Shown: positions 47,437 through 56,309, numbered from the stretch's first letter. The stretch: 64,000 nucleotides of DNA from Ricordea florida (GCA_949710005.1 OX453273.1:47833481-47897480); one strand, 5' to 3'. A program made the numbers and translations. Notes: generated by a model not told the origin, from the letters alone.

Positions 47437-47901
47437 TTAAATCTTTAAATCATAATTCATTTTTTTAATTTTACATTCCTTACAAGAAGCTTTTTGTTTA
47501 CCATGTTCACATATTTGCGAACCGCCACATTCTTTACATTGTTGTTTTTGTTTATTATGTTTGCATATTTGCGATCCTCCACATTCTTTACAACGATACT
47601 TATATTTATTGTGTTTGCATATTTGCGATCCTCTACACTTTTTACAAACATACTTAATTCTATCATGCTCGCATATTTGTGATCCGCCACATTCTTTACA
47701 AAAATATTTAAGTTTTCCATGAATACAAATATAAATGCTAGTAGTAGTAACTTTTTCAATTAAATTATTAATTTCCTCCTTTTTAAATTTTTTAAGCTCA
47801 TTAATAAAATCTTTTCTATCCATTTTTGATCTTCCTTTAATTTTTAACTCACTCACAATTTTTTTTAGTTCATAAAGATATAAATTATTTAATTGTTCCA
47901 T
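47437..47901 (-). CDS. Zinc-ribbon repeat protein with N-terminal Rho_N/SAP-like module, element C
   Basis: The 154-aa product starts MEQLNNLYLYELKKIVSELK...KMDRKDFINELKKF, the same helical module that opens PolB of A and C. Five tandem units of the form ICKHNKYKYRCKECGGSQ follow, with regularly spaced Cys and His suited to zinc. The start codon and promoter lie inside the right TIR, so this gene and PolB share identical leaders and their first four residues. A DNA-binding role at element ends or as a regulator is an inference. B carries a homologous array, without the module, at its left end. Confidence 0.8.
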   Translation of the reverse strand: MEQLNNLYLYELKKIVSELKIKGRSKMDRKDFINELKKFKKEEINNLIEKVTTTSIYICIHGKLKYFCKECGGSQICEHDRIKYVCKKCRGSQICKHNKYKYRCKECGGSQICKHNKQKQQCKECGGSQICEHGKQKASCKECKIKKMNYDLKI

Positions 47902-48320
47902 TTTTTTTTTTTTTTTAATAATTTATTTCAAATCTTTAAATCATAATTTCAAATCTTTTTTCCCGCACTTTATAAATCTCTGTTTAATTTTCTGATTAAT
48001 CTCAGAAAAATTTTGCGGATTTTGTGATCGATCCGACGAGACCCTCCGGACCGCGAAGCAAGTCGGTGAGGGCTGTTTGCTTGATACAACAGAAGTATTA
48101 CAGAAGTTATGCAAAATTTCCGCGTAACGGGCTCGAAGAGCAGCTGCGTCGCTCCGCTCCGCACCCCCTAGTTCGAAAATCGTCGCGGAAATTTTGTAGA
48201 AACTTTTGTAAACGGGAAAAAATCTCTGTTTAATTTTCTGATTAATCTTTGTTTAATTTTTTACTCAGATTTGACAGAAAATTAATCATGTGTGCTAGAA
48301 TCCCCCACTACCTACTCTCT
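47890..48320. repeat. Right terminal inverted repeat of element C
   Basis: Reverse complement of 32099-32520, differing mainly by a longer T-run (47901-47916) and one base in the shared first codons. The outer end is CCTACTCTCT at 48311-48320. It includes the promoter and start of the zinc-ribbon gene. The near identity of both TIRs supports a recent insertion. Confidence 0.92.
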
Positions 48321-48325
48321 CGTTC
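48321..48325. repeat. Target-site duplication of element C, right copy (CGTTC)
   Basis: Matches 32094-32098. If one adds the preceding T, which also ends the element, a 6-bp TCGTTC can be read, so the duplication may be six bp with a one-base overlap. Confidence 0.72.
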
Positions 48326-48449
48326 TTTGCGTTCAGAAATCAATGATGTAAAATCTGCTGTAGGTTGTTTAGTTGTTGGAGCCTTAGGATACATAGTGAT
48401 CAATACAGCAATATATTCGTTTTACTTTATACGCTGGGCACTTAGCTAA
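48326..48449 (+). pseudogene. 3' part of the split 87-aa gene of element B
   Basis: This continues the frame broken at 32098. It encodes a short polar stretch, then a hydrophobic helix (SAVGCLVVGALGYIVINTAI) and a TAA at 48447-48449. The G+C level and codon use match element B rather than C. The protein was a small membrane-anchored helical protein of unknown role, similar in plan to the 67-aa protein upstream. Confidence 0.8.
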
Positions 48450-48458
48450 TGACTTAAA

Positions 48459-48497
48459 CGTTTGAACTCTTCTACCCAAATTCTGGATAGAAGATGG
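48459..48497 (+). promoter_or_regulatory. 39-bp leader repeat, copy 2, ending in a start codon cut by element D
   Basis: Identical to 31924-31962, including the ATGG at its end. Element D starts at the very next base (48498). Either a tandem paralogue of the 87-aa gene began here and was cut by D, or the repeat is a regulatory duplication. AGATGG (48492-48497) is the candidate D target duplication. Confidence 0.7.
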
Positions 48498-49091
48498 AGT
48501 AGTAGGAAAATACCGGTTCTAGCGCACCGTTTATTTTCTAGGTTAATTTACGCTAAAGATTTTATTTAGATTTTACCTAAGATAATCAGAAAATAAACAG
48601 AGATTTTTACCGGGGAAAAAGTTATAAAATTTAATCAAGATAATCAGAAAAAATAAACAGAGATTTTATCAAATAATCACCAACTCGATGCCAAGCTGAT
48701 ACTAAACCGTTGCCAGGCCTGTGTCAAGCCGTTGCCAAGCCGATGCTAAGCCGATGCTAAGCCGTTGCCAAGCCTGTGTCAAGCCGATACCAAGCCTATG
48801 CCAAGCCTGTGTCAAGCCGATACTAAGCCGATGCCAAGCCTGTGTCAAGCCGATACCAAGCCTATGCCAAGCCTGCGTCAAGCCGATGCCAAGCCGATAC
48901 TAAGCCGATGCCAAGCCTGTGCCAAGCCTATGCCAATCTGAAATCAAGATGACGTGGTGCAAAGCCTGTGCCAAACCGATGCCAAGCCGATACTAAGCCT
49001 GTGCCAAGCCTGTGATAGAATTAAATTAATACAATAAAAAAAAAAAAATGAAAATAAATGTGGTTTAAAAAGATGATTAATGAAATATTAA
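48498..49091. repeat. Left terminal region of element D with subterminal satellite
   Basis: The tip is followed by two copies of AATCAGAAAA(A)TAAACAGAG, a motif common to the terminal regions of C and, in part, A. From about 48681 to 49013 lies an imperfect tandem array of 10-14 bp units such as GCCAAGCCGATG and TGTGTCAAGCC. The 60-codon frame through this array is a by-product. GTGGTTTAAAAAGATGATTA just before PolB is a variant of the promoter motif. Confidence 0.7.
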
Positions 49092-52000
49092 ATGGAGAAT
49101 TTAGAAAGATTACATGTGCCGCAATTGAGAAATATTGCCAGAGATCTTAATGTTCCCAATTATTTCAGGCTGCGTAAACCTGAACTTATTGATGCTATTA
49201 ATAATATTAATCCACCAAGAAATAATACACAAAACCGATTTCAAAGATTAAATGTACAACAACTGAAAAATCTTGCCAGAGATCGAGGCATTCCCCGCTA
49301 TTATAGGCTGCGTAAACAAGAACTTATTAATGCTCTTAATACTATTGAAAATCCAACAGACCAAGAACAAAGACCCAATCCAGCCCCCAGAAATGATATA
49401 CAAAACCCACCACAAACATTTAATGCAGAAACACCACCACCAGGCTCGCCCCCACCTAGAAAAAATATTACAAAAAGAAAACTTGCGCCTACTTTTATAA
49501 AACCACAAAAATCATCAAACAAAACTTTTAATTGGGGAAATTATTCATTTAAGGTTATGGATAAAGATGAGTTTGCTAAAAAGCTTGCAGATTTAACCAA
49601 TGAAAATATTATAAAACTTACTAATAGTAAAAAACCTCAATCAGAAAAGAAGGGCAAAAGTTTTTCTAATAGTGTGAGAGATGAATTGGTTGAAAATGAT
49701 AATCAATTTTCCCCCAAAGAACAACAAACAGCATTAAGAGGTTATTTGAAAACTTACAGGATAGATGGGCAAAAAGGGTATGGGCCCAAAGCGTTTTTAA
49801 ATAATATCAAACCAAAAGTTCTTGATCTAATTAACCAGAAAAAGAAACCGATCAAGGTGAAATTTATATTTACGTGTAAGTTTATAAAAAAGTCACTATT
49901 ATTGGAAAAAATTGATGAAAACTTGGGATACTTTCATTCAAAAGTGGAAACGATTACATTATCAACTGATTTTTCTGAATTATTCGATATTATGATAAAT
50001 GGTTTACTTGAAAAGGTTGAAAAGTTTCAAAATAAAGGTTCTGGATGGAAATTCGATCAAGTTGAATACTTTGATATCAACATCGACCCTTTCGAGCCTC
50101 TTTCTGGAAGCTCCTATATTGAATTACCACAAAAATTAGCAGAAAAAAAGGCAATTATAAATGTTAAGAATGAAAATGATCAAGAGTGTTTTAAGTGGGC
50201 AGTAACTTCCGCCGTGTTTCCTAAAGAGAAAGATCCACAAAGACTAAATAAACAAATGAGAGAGAACTCTGAGAAGTTTAACTGGAAAGGAATAGAGTTC
50301 CCCGCTAAATTGAAAGATATTGATAAGTTTGAAAAGCAAAATCCCTATTATACTATTAACGTCCACGGATTTGATAAAGATAAGGGTGAAGTATATCCTA
50401 TGAGAATAAGTAAGAAACAAAGTGGTTATATGATTGAATTACTTCTATTAACTAATGATGAAGGAAATAGCCACTACTGTTGGATAAAGAATTTTAGTAG
50501 ACTTGCGTCATCGCAAATAAATAATAATCAACACAAACGTGAATTTTGTCGTAGATGTTACAACTCTTTCCCCACAGAAAAATCATTGGAAAAACATCTT
50601 GAATATTGCGCTACAAATGAAGAAGTAAAGATTGTTATGCCTATAGATAAAGATGGAAATCCTAAGTTTATTAATTTTAATAACTTCAATAGAAAAATGC
50701 GAGTACCATTTGTTGTATATGCGGACTTTGAGTGTTATCCAGAGAAAATACACACCTGCTCACCAGATGAAAGTGAAAGTTTTACTAATCAATACCAAAA
50801 ACACAAACCATCAGGATTCTGTTATCTAATAAAATCTTTTGATGATAAAATATTTCCACCCAAGCTTGCACAATACACCGCCGAATCCCCAGATGATGAT
50901 ATCCCGCAGATATTTGTAGATAATTTGGAGCAGGATATTAAAAAAATTTACAATAAGACAAAAAACCATAAGAGGGCGGGGTATATGACAGAAATGGATA
51001 AAAAAGAATATGAAAATGCTACTCACTGCCACATCTGTGAGAAAGAATTGGGAGAAGATAAGGTATTAGATCACTGTCATCTTACAGGAAAGTATAGAGG
51101 AGCGGCTCATAATGAATGCAACTTAAATTACAAGATTCCAAAGTTCTTCCCAGTAATATTTCACAACCTATCTGGATATGACGCGCATCTTTTTATCAAG
51201 AATCTTGGTACAACAAAAGGTAATATAAACTGCATACCTAATAATGAGGAAAAGTATATTTCTTTCGCAAAAAAGATTGTGGTTGATACATTTACAAATA
51301 AAGAAGGCAATCGGGTTGAGGTAAAACGAGATATTAGATTCATAGATTCATTTAAATTTATGGCATCAAGTCTTGATAAATTAGTAACTAATCTGCCAAA
51401 TGAATCTTTCAAAAACCTAAAGAGTTGTTATAAAGGTGATAAATTAAAGTTATTGTTGAGAAAAGGAGTTTTTCCATATGATTGGTTTGATAGCTTCAAT
51501 AAACTCAACGCAACACAACTTCCGCCTAAAGAAGCGTTCTACTCAAAACTAAGCGATGAAGATATAACAGAAGATAACTACCAACACGCTAAAAAGGTGT
51601 GGGAAACCTTCAATATGAAAACAATGAGGGAATATCACAACCTATATCTTAAGTCAGATGTATTACTTTTAGCGGATGTATTTGAGAACTTTAGAGATGT
51701 TTGTAGTAAAAACTATGGATTGGATCCCGCCTGGTATTATACGGCACCAGGACTAGCTTGGGATGCAGCATTAAAGATAACGAAAGTGAATTTGGAGTTA
51801 CTGGCCGACATCGATATGCTACTTATGATTGAAAAAGGTGTGCGGGGTGGGGTATCCATGATATCTACTAGATATGGGAAAGCTAACAACCCCTACATGA
51901 ACGAATATGACTCAAAACTGCAAACAAAGTATATTATATATCTCGACGCAAACAATCTATATGGTGGGGGAATGAGCGAAAAACTACCTACGCATGGTTT

Positions 52001-53156
52001 TAGATGGATGAGTAAAAATGAGCAAACAAATTGGAGAAATATGCTATGTATAGTAGAGGTTGATTTGGAATATCCAACTAACCTTCATGATTTACATAAT
52101 GATTACCCTCTCGCTCCAGAGAGACTTATCATTAATAAGGTTGAGAAATTAATTCCAAACCTAAACAATAAGGTAAAGTATGTTGTTCATCATGAAACAC
52201 TAAAACTTTACGAAAGTCTTGGATTAAAAGTTACAAAAATTCATAGAGGAATTAAATTTGAAGAGTCAAAATGGTTAAAACCTTACATAGATTTGAATAC
52301 CAAACTAAGGGCTGAAGCAAAGAATGATTTTGAAAAAGATTTCTTCAAACTTATGAATAACTCCGTATTTGGTAAAACAATGGAAAACATTAGAAAAAGG
52401 GTGGATGTGCGATTAGTTACGAATGAAAAAGATTCGAAAAAATTAATATCAAAACCTAACTATCAGCATCGTACTATCTTTTGCGAAAATCTTGTGGCCA
52501 TTCACATGAAGAAAACAAAGCTAGTATTTGATAAACCTGTTTACTTGGGTATGAGCATTTTAGATCTAAGTAAAACAATAATGTACAAATTTCACTATAA
52601 TTATATTAAACCTAAATATGGAGAAAAAGCAAAATTGTTGTTTACAGATACGGACAGCCTTGCATATGAAATAGAAGCAGAAGATTTCTATAAAGATATT
52701 AGCCCTGATGTGAGAAAAATGTTCGATACCAGCAATTTTCCTAAAGACCATCCGTCTGGTATTGTGACTGGTGTGAATAAGAAAGTTGTTAATATGTTTA
52801 AAGATGAGGCTGGCGGTAGGCAGATAACTGAATTTGTGGGACTACGAGCAAAGCTTTACTCCTATAAGATGGATGAAGGTGAAGAAGAAAAGAAATGTAA
52901 GGGAGTAAAGAAGGCAATCGTGAAAAAGACCATAAGATTTAATGATTATAAGGATTGCCTTTTCAATAAAGAGCCACAGATGAGACGGATGAATGTATTA
53001 AGAAGCCATAAGCACGACGTTTTTTCAGAAACAATTAATAAAGTTGCACTGTCTTGTGATGATGATAAGAGAGAAATTTGTAAAGATAATATACATACTT
53101 TTGCATACGGGCATTATCTTTGCAAAACAGAATTAGGAGGTAACTCAGTATCATAG
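49092..53156 (+). CDS. Protein-primed family B DNA polymerase, element D
   Basis: The intact 1354-aa enzyme has two tandem Rho_N/SAP-like modules (MENLERLHVPQLRNIARDL; FQRLNVQQLKNLARDRGI) in the first ~75 residues, a Pro-rich linker, a C2H2-like finger (~475-500), Exo I YADFECY (~544), an endonuclease-VII-like zinc module (~646-672), Exo II NLSGYDAHLF (~694), Exo III YLKSDVLLLADVF (~853), motif A DANNLYGGGM (~955), motif B NNSVFGKT (~1090) and motif C FTDTDSL (~1185). It lacks the cysteine-rich insert of A and C, reading NLPNESFKNLKSCYKGD instead. It overlaps integrase by 43 nt. Confidence 0.94.
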   Translation: MENLERLHVPQLRNIARDLNVPNYFRLRKPELIDAINNINPPRNNTQNRFQRLNVQQLKNLARDRGIPRYYRLRKQELINALNTIENPTDQEQRPNPAPRNDIQNPPQTFNAETPPPGSPPPRKNITKRKLAPTFIKPQKSSNKTFNWGNYSFKVMDKDEFAKKLADLTNENIIKLTNSKKPQSEKKGKSFSNSVRDELVENDNQFSPKEQQTALRGYLKTYRIDGQKGYGPKAFLNNIKPKVLDLINQKKKPIKVKFIFTCKFIKKSLLLEKIDENLGYFHSKVETITLSTDFSELFDIMINGLLEKVEKFQNKGSGWKFDQVEYFDINIDPFEPLSGSSYIELPQKLAEKKAIINVKNENDQECFKWAVTSAVFPKEKDPQRLNKQMRENSEKFNWKGIEFPAKLKDIDKFEKQNPYYTINVHGFDKDKGEVYPMRISKKQSGYMIELLLLTNDEGNSHYCWIKNFSRLASSQINNNQHKREFCRRCYNSFPTEKSLEKHLEYCATNEEVKIVMPIDKDGNPKFINFNNFNRKMRVPFVVYADFECYPEKIHTCSPDESESFTNQYQKHKPSGFCYLIKSFDDKIFPPKLAQYTAESPDDDIPQIFVDNLEQDIKKIYNKTKNHKRAGYMTEMDKKEYENATHCHICEKELGEDKVLDHCHLTGKYRGAAHNECNLNYKIPKFFPVIFHNLSGYDAHLFIKNLGTTKGNINCIPNNEEKYISFAKKIVVDTFTNKEGNRVEVKRDIRFIDSFKFMASSLDKLVTNLPNESFKNLKSCYKGDKLKLLLRKGVFPYDWFDSFNKLNATQLPPKEAFYSKLSDEDITEDNYQHAKKVWETFNMKTMREYHNLYLKSDVLLLADVFENFRDVCSKNYGLDPAWYYTAPGLAWDAALKITKVNLELLADIDMLLMIEKGVRGGVSMISTRYGKANNPYMNEYDSKLQTKYIIYLDANNLYGGGMSEKLPTHGFRWMSKNEQTNWRNMLCIVEVDLEYPTNLHDLHNDYPLAPERLIINKVEKLIPNLNNKVKYVVHHETLKLYESLGLKVTKIHRGIKFEESKWLKPYIDLNTKLRAEAKNDFEKDFFKLMNNSVFGKTMENIRKRVDVRLVTNEKDSKKLISKPNYQHRTIFCENLVAIHMKKTKLVFDKPVYLGMSILDLSKTIMYKFHYNYIKPKYGEKAKLLFTDTDSLAYEIEAEDFYKDISPDVRKMFDTSNFPKDHPSGIVTGVNKKVVNMFKDEAGGRQITEFVGLRAKLYSYKMDEGEEEKKCKGVKKAIVKKTIRFNDYKDCLFNKEPQMRRMNVLRSHKHDVFSETINKVALSCDDDKREICKDNIHTFAYGHYLCKTELGGNSVS

Positions 53157-54103
53157 GGTATAACCTGTAATTCTTCCCTAACAAATCCCCGTCTAGGCCC
53201 ATCCAATAAATAATATAAAACTGGCTGATTGGGTGAAACAACACTGCGTGTAATATCATAAACTTTGATGCTCCAAATAGGATCAGTAGCCCGTCTTTTT
53301 TCACCACCTTCAAGCTCCCCAGGAGATAATAAATATCTAACTTTAACACTAGGAGGTAACCTAACCTCATCAAGCCCTACTTTACGTTGGTAATTTTTAG
53401 GTTCAATATCAACCTCTTTCTGTTTTATAACATCATCAGGTTCTTTACCGGTTATTCTCGTTGGTGTATTGTTCAAAGTTTTCAAAATATCAGGTAATCG
53501 TTTTACCCATACTCTAGATCGATCATCACTTACCATTTCTTGTGCATATTGATGACTAAATAATTTTTCACTTAATGTCCTATTTGCTCTTTCTACAAAT
53601 GCTTGAGCTCTATGATTTCCAGCTTCACTTCTTTGTATTTTCACATTATGATAATTCATAAGTTTGGAAACTTCACCCATAAATTCTTTTCCTGGATCAA
53701 CCATTAATGTTTTAGGATATTTTAACTTTCTGGAATATATTTTTTCAAAAGCTTTGGATATCTCATGACTTTCTTTTGAGGTTAATGCTTCAGCATCTTT
53801 GTATCTGCTGGCCACATCAACGACAACTAATGCATATTTATATGTTTTTCTTCCAACTCTATCATGCGGTAAAAATAATAAATCTGCTTGATGAATCTGA
53901 TTAGGTTTATCCTCTGTCCAGTGAGGTCTAGGTATATATTTTGGAGATGGAAGATATATTTGCCATATTGCTTGTTTCTGAAGCCATTGTTTTGCTTCAT
54001 CTTCACTAACCTTTGCCTTTTCAGCTAATTTAGGAATTGCAGAATATCCTTTCCAATATCCTTCAGTTGAATAATATATTTTTGATATCTTTTCGTTACT
54101 CAT
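53114..54103 (-). CDS. Integrase of element D
   Basis: The intact 329-aa DDE integrase has HQADLLFLP, MVDPGKEF and AFVERANRTLS, with the third residue 34 positions after the second. It is nearly identical to the A integrase and lacks the hairpin insertions of C. The C-terminal RRATDPIWSIKVYD...GPRRGFVREELQV domain is conserved. Its start codon is 33 bp from the 67-aa gene, a spacing that in A, B and C separates integrase directly from capsid. Confidence 0.92.
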   Translation of the reverse strand: MSNEKISKIYYSTEGYWKGYSAIPKLAEKAKVSEDEAKQWLQKQAIWQIYLPSPKYIPRPHWTEDKPNQIHQADLLFLPHDRVGRKTYKYALVVVDVASRYKDAEALTSKESHEISKAFEKIYSRKLKYPKTLMVDPGKEFMGEVSKLMNYHNVKIQRSEAGNHRAQAFVERANRTLSEKLFSHQYAQEMVSDDRSRVWVKRLPDILKTLNNTPTRITGKEPDDVIKQKEVDIEPKNYQRKVGLDEVRLPPSVKVRYLLSPGELEGGEKRRATDPIWSIKVYDITRSVVSPNQPVLYYLLDGPRRGFVREELQVIPYDTELPPNSVLQR

Positions 54104-54136
54104 TTAAGGATTAACCAAAGCATCTTATAAATTAAA

Positions 54137-54340
54137 ATGGTGGAAGAAAAAATAAAATTTAGCGAATATCAAATTAATATGATGAAAAAAATTATAATTT
54201 CAAAAATTCACAATATGGAAGATGGTGATGAACTTTTTAATGTAATGCTTGTAATTGAAGGAGTAAGAGAAAGTTTAGTAAAATATATTGAAGAATTAGA
54301 GAATAAAAAAAAAACCAATTCAGCTACCCAAGAGGTTTAA
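54137..54340 (+). CDS. Unknown 67-aa helical protein inserted between integrase and capsid (element D)
   Basis: Only D and its mirror copy carry it. The product is helical and charged (MVEEKIKFSEYQINMMKKII, then LVKYIEELENKKKT), without membrane segment or metal ligands. Its leader (ATTTAAGGATTAACCAAAGC ... CTTATAAATTAAA) is nearly the same as the capsid leader 230 bp downstream, so the promoter was duplicated with, or used to house, this gene. Function is unknown. Confidence 0.65.
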   Translation: MVEEKIKFSEYQINMMKKIIISKIHNMEDGDELFNVMLVIEGVRESLVKYIEELENKKKTNSATQEV

Positions 54341-54369
54341 AGATTAGTCAAAGTATCTTATAAATTACA

Positions 54370-55596
54370 ATGACGTCTGAAAAAATTAATCCAAACAGAA
54401 TTCCACGAGAACCATTTGGGTTGAAAGCAGAATCAACTTTGAATAGAATTACATTAAATCCATCCTCGGCCAGCCCTGGAGAAACATTATATATAAATAT
54501 CCCTAAACTTTCTGATAATTTAGTGATTGTACCTGGAAGTGTATCTCTACTTTTTGATTTGGAAGTTGATGGGCATGCTAATAACACCCTTGTGAATAAT
54601 GTGGGCAGTAATCTTGTATCTAGATTAAGGGTTCTTTTTGGTGGTGAAACATTACAGGATACCCAAAGATACGATCTATTTCAAACATATCATGATTTAT
54701 TTTTATCAGATGAGGATCGCGGGGATAAATTAAGACAAGGTATTTCTTCAGAAAACATGAGAAAACTAAGGACAAATGCCGGTGATAAGAAAACTCAAGA
54801 TGTTAGGGAAGTAGCTCTCGCATCAGTACATAATACCAAGTATCATATTCCACTAAATCACCCTATTCTAAAAGATCACGGAGTTTTCTATCCAAAAGCT
54901 CTAGACAATCATCTAATCTTTGAGATTACGCTAGCCCCAGTTTCTGATATTGTTGTTTTTTCTGATACTACAAAGACCCCCGCATATTCAATCAAAAACC
55001 TAGAGTTAGAATATTCTTCCATTTCAAGCGAATACTTGGCTCGTGAGGCACAAGCAGCTTATCAGGTTGGAAAAGGATTCTTTTACGAAAATGTTACTCT
55101 ACACAAAACTTTTACTTTTTCCATAGGTGGGGACACCGTTATTAACCAACATATTAATCTACCTAGAAGGTCAATGACAGGAATATTATTTTTGTTTAAA
55201 TTACCCAACACTGTAGGAGCACGTAACTCTGAATTTTTTTACAATCCAGGGATCACCTCGATCAATATAGATGTTGATGGTGTACCAAATCGTTTATACT
55301 CTAAGGGAATGATACCTTCTGATATCTGGGAGTCAGTGAAGAAAAGATTTGGAAGAAATGACATGAAAGAAAAGGATTTTTATTATGACAAGTTTGCATT
55401 ATGGGTTGATTTGAGAACTCACCCTGATAATGATATTCATGGAGGAGGTTTGGTTTTAAACAATACAAGGGATGGGGTAAAACTAGAAATTAAAAGAAAA
55501 CAAAGCGGATCTGGCACTGTAACCTGTTATATGTTTGTTGTAGCCGATGCAATGATGGAAATTATGAATTCAGGTTTGAGATCAATTAAGTACTGA
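54370..55596 (+). CDS. Major capsid protein (double jelly-roll type), element D
   Basis: The 408-aa product starts MTSEKINPNRIPREPFGLKA. Both jelly-roll landmarks are present (LVIVPGSVSLLFDLEVDGHA; IPLNHPILKDHGVFYPKALD), and the conserved C-terminal strand block VTCYMFVVADAMMEIMNSGL is shared with B and C. There is no variable insertion before KEKDFYYDKFALW, which makes D the simplest form. TTTAAAGATTAGTC lies 17-31 bp upstream. The shell role is inferred. Confidence 0.78.
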   Translation: MTSEKINPNRIPREPFGLKAESTLNRITLNPSSASPGETLYINIPKLSDNLVIVPGSVSLLFDLEVDGHANNTLVNNVGSNLVSRLRVLFGGETLQDTQRYDLFQTYHDLFLSDEDRGDKLRQGISSENMRKLRTNAGDKKTQDVREVALASVHNTKYHIPLNHPILKDHGVFYPKALDNHLIFEITLAPVSDIVVFSDTTKTPAYSIKNLELEYSSISSEYLAREAQAAYQVGKGFFYENVTLHKTFTFSIGGDTVINQHINLPRRSMTGILFLFKLPNTVGARNSEFFYNPGITSINIDVDGVPNRLYSKGMIPSDIWESVKKRFGRNDMKEKDFYYDKFALWVDLRTHPDNDIHGGGLVLNNTRDGVKLEIKRKQSGSGTVTCYMFVVADAMMEIMNSGLRSIKY

Positions 55597-55627
55597 CTTA
55601 AAAACCTTATGTTATAATACAAAAAAT

Positions 55628-56269
55628 ATGGAAGAATTGAGAGATAAAATCCCTTTTCATTGTATTATAACTGGGCCAACAAATTGTGGAAAAACAAAAT
55701 ACATCATAGATCAACTAAGAGGGCCATTCAGAAAAATTTTTGATTACATTGTTTTAATATGCCCAACTTATTCTAAGAATAAAACCTATCATAATTTTGC
55801 TCGCGGAGATAAGAGATTCTTTGTATTATCACCTGATGCTAGTAATATAGACGAGATTAATGAATTATTAACTGATTGCCAAACTTTATTCTCTGGAACA
55901 AACACATTAATAATTTTAGACGATTGCGCCGTATCTAATGATCTGAAGAAAAGATCAAACAAGTTTATAGATTTAGCATTCTCCGGAAGGCATCATGGTT
56001 TATCAGTTTGGGTTCTCACTCAGCAATTAACATCAATTGCAAAACCTTTCCGAGAAAATGTGGCTTGTGTGGTCTCATTTCATAATCCGTCGCAGAAAGG
56101 TATGAAGATGTTTTTTGAAGATTATGGTGGCGATTTGGATTATGAATCATGTAAAAAATTTATGCAATTATTAAAAACTGAAAAATATTCTAGACTATGT
56201 TTATGTTTACGTTACCCATTCAATTGTTATTTAGAGATCCCTTCGGTGATTTCCTTCGGACCGGCGTAG
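55628..56269 (+). CDS. DNA-packaging ATPase, element D, hairpin-extended C-terminus
   Basis: 213 aa, with Walker A GPTNCGKT, Walker B LIILDD and VLTQQLTSIAKP as in B and C. The last residues (SVISFGPA) come from a GC-rich hairpin pair at 56252-56272 that supplies the stop codon inside its second loop (GTAG). C ends at IPEAI near the same place. The change is outside the ATPase core. Confidence 0.88.
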   Translation: MEELRDKIPFHCIITGPTNCGKTKYIIDQLRGPFRKIFDYIVLICPTYSKNKTYHNFARGDKRFFVLSPDASNIDEINELLTDCQTLFSGTNTLIILDDCAVSNDLKKRSNKFIDLAFSGRHHGLSVWVLTQQLTSIAKPFRENVACVVSFHNPSQKGMKMFFEDYGGDLDYESCKKFMQLLKTEKYSRLCLCLRYPFNCYLEIPSVISFGPA

Positions 56270-56272
56270 CCG
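56252..56272. repeat. GC-rich double-hairpin mini-element at the ATPase 3' end
   Basis: TCC-TTC-GGA followed by CGGC-GTA-GCCG. It overlaps the ATPase stop codon and abuts the TTTAAAAG word of the next gene. The mirror copy is at 57514-57534. Confidence 0.55.
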
Positions 56273-56309
56273 ATTTAAAAGAATCTTTGTATTATTAGAA
56301 AATTACAAG

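Larger units (their letters stand above)
32099..48320 (+). mobile_element. Complete Polinton/Maverick element C (16.2 kb)
   Basis: The element is bounded by inverted repeats of about 425 bp, begins AGAGAGTAGGTAGTGGGGGA, and has a CGTTC duplication on both sides. It holds 15 genes: PolB, integrase (minus), capsid, ATPase, ten conserved or unknown proteins on either strand, and at the right end a zinc-ribbon protein on the minus strand reading inward from the right TIR. All frames are intact, so it looks young. It is AT-rich, like A and D. I see no recognisable adenain-type protease. Confidence 0.93.
18021..48497 (+). mobile_element. Polinton/Maverick element B, interrupted by element C and bounded by D
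   Basis: The left tip AGTAGTTGGAAAAGGCCGGT matches the tips of A and D. The flank CTGGCC (18015-18020) is the candidate target duplication. B's own sequence runs 18021-32098, resumes at 48321 after element C, and is last seen at 48497, where D begins. Its right terminus is not in the window. Its genes have clearly higher G+C content and different codon choice from A, C and D, so it is a separate lineage. Its gene set is richer than C's: it has an RPB6-like gene, a possible SSB and a DUF5679-like protein that C lacks. Confidence 0.8.

Noticed and set aside
48721-48903. 60-aa CQACVKP repeat frame
   Set aside because: By-product of the 10-14 bp tandem array; no start context and no homologue.
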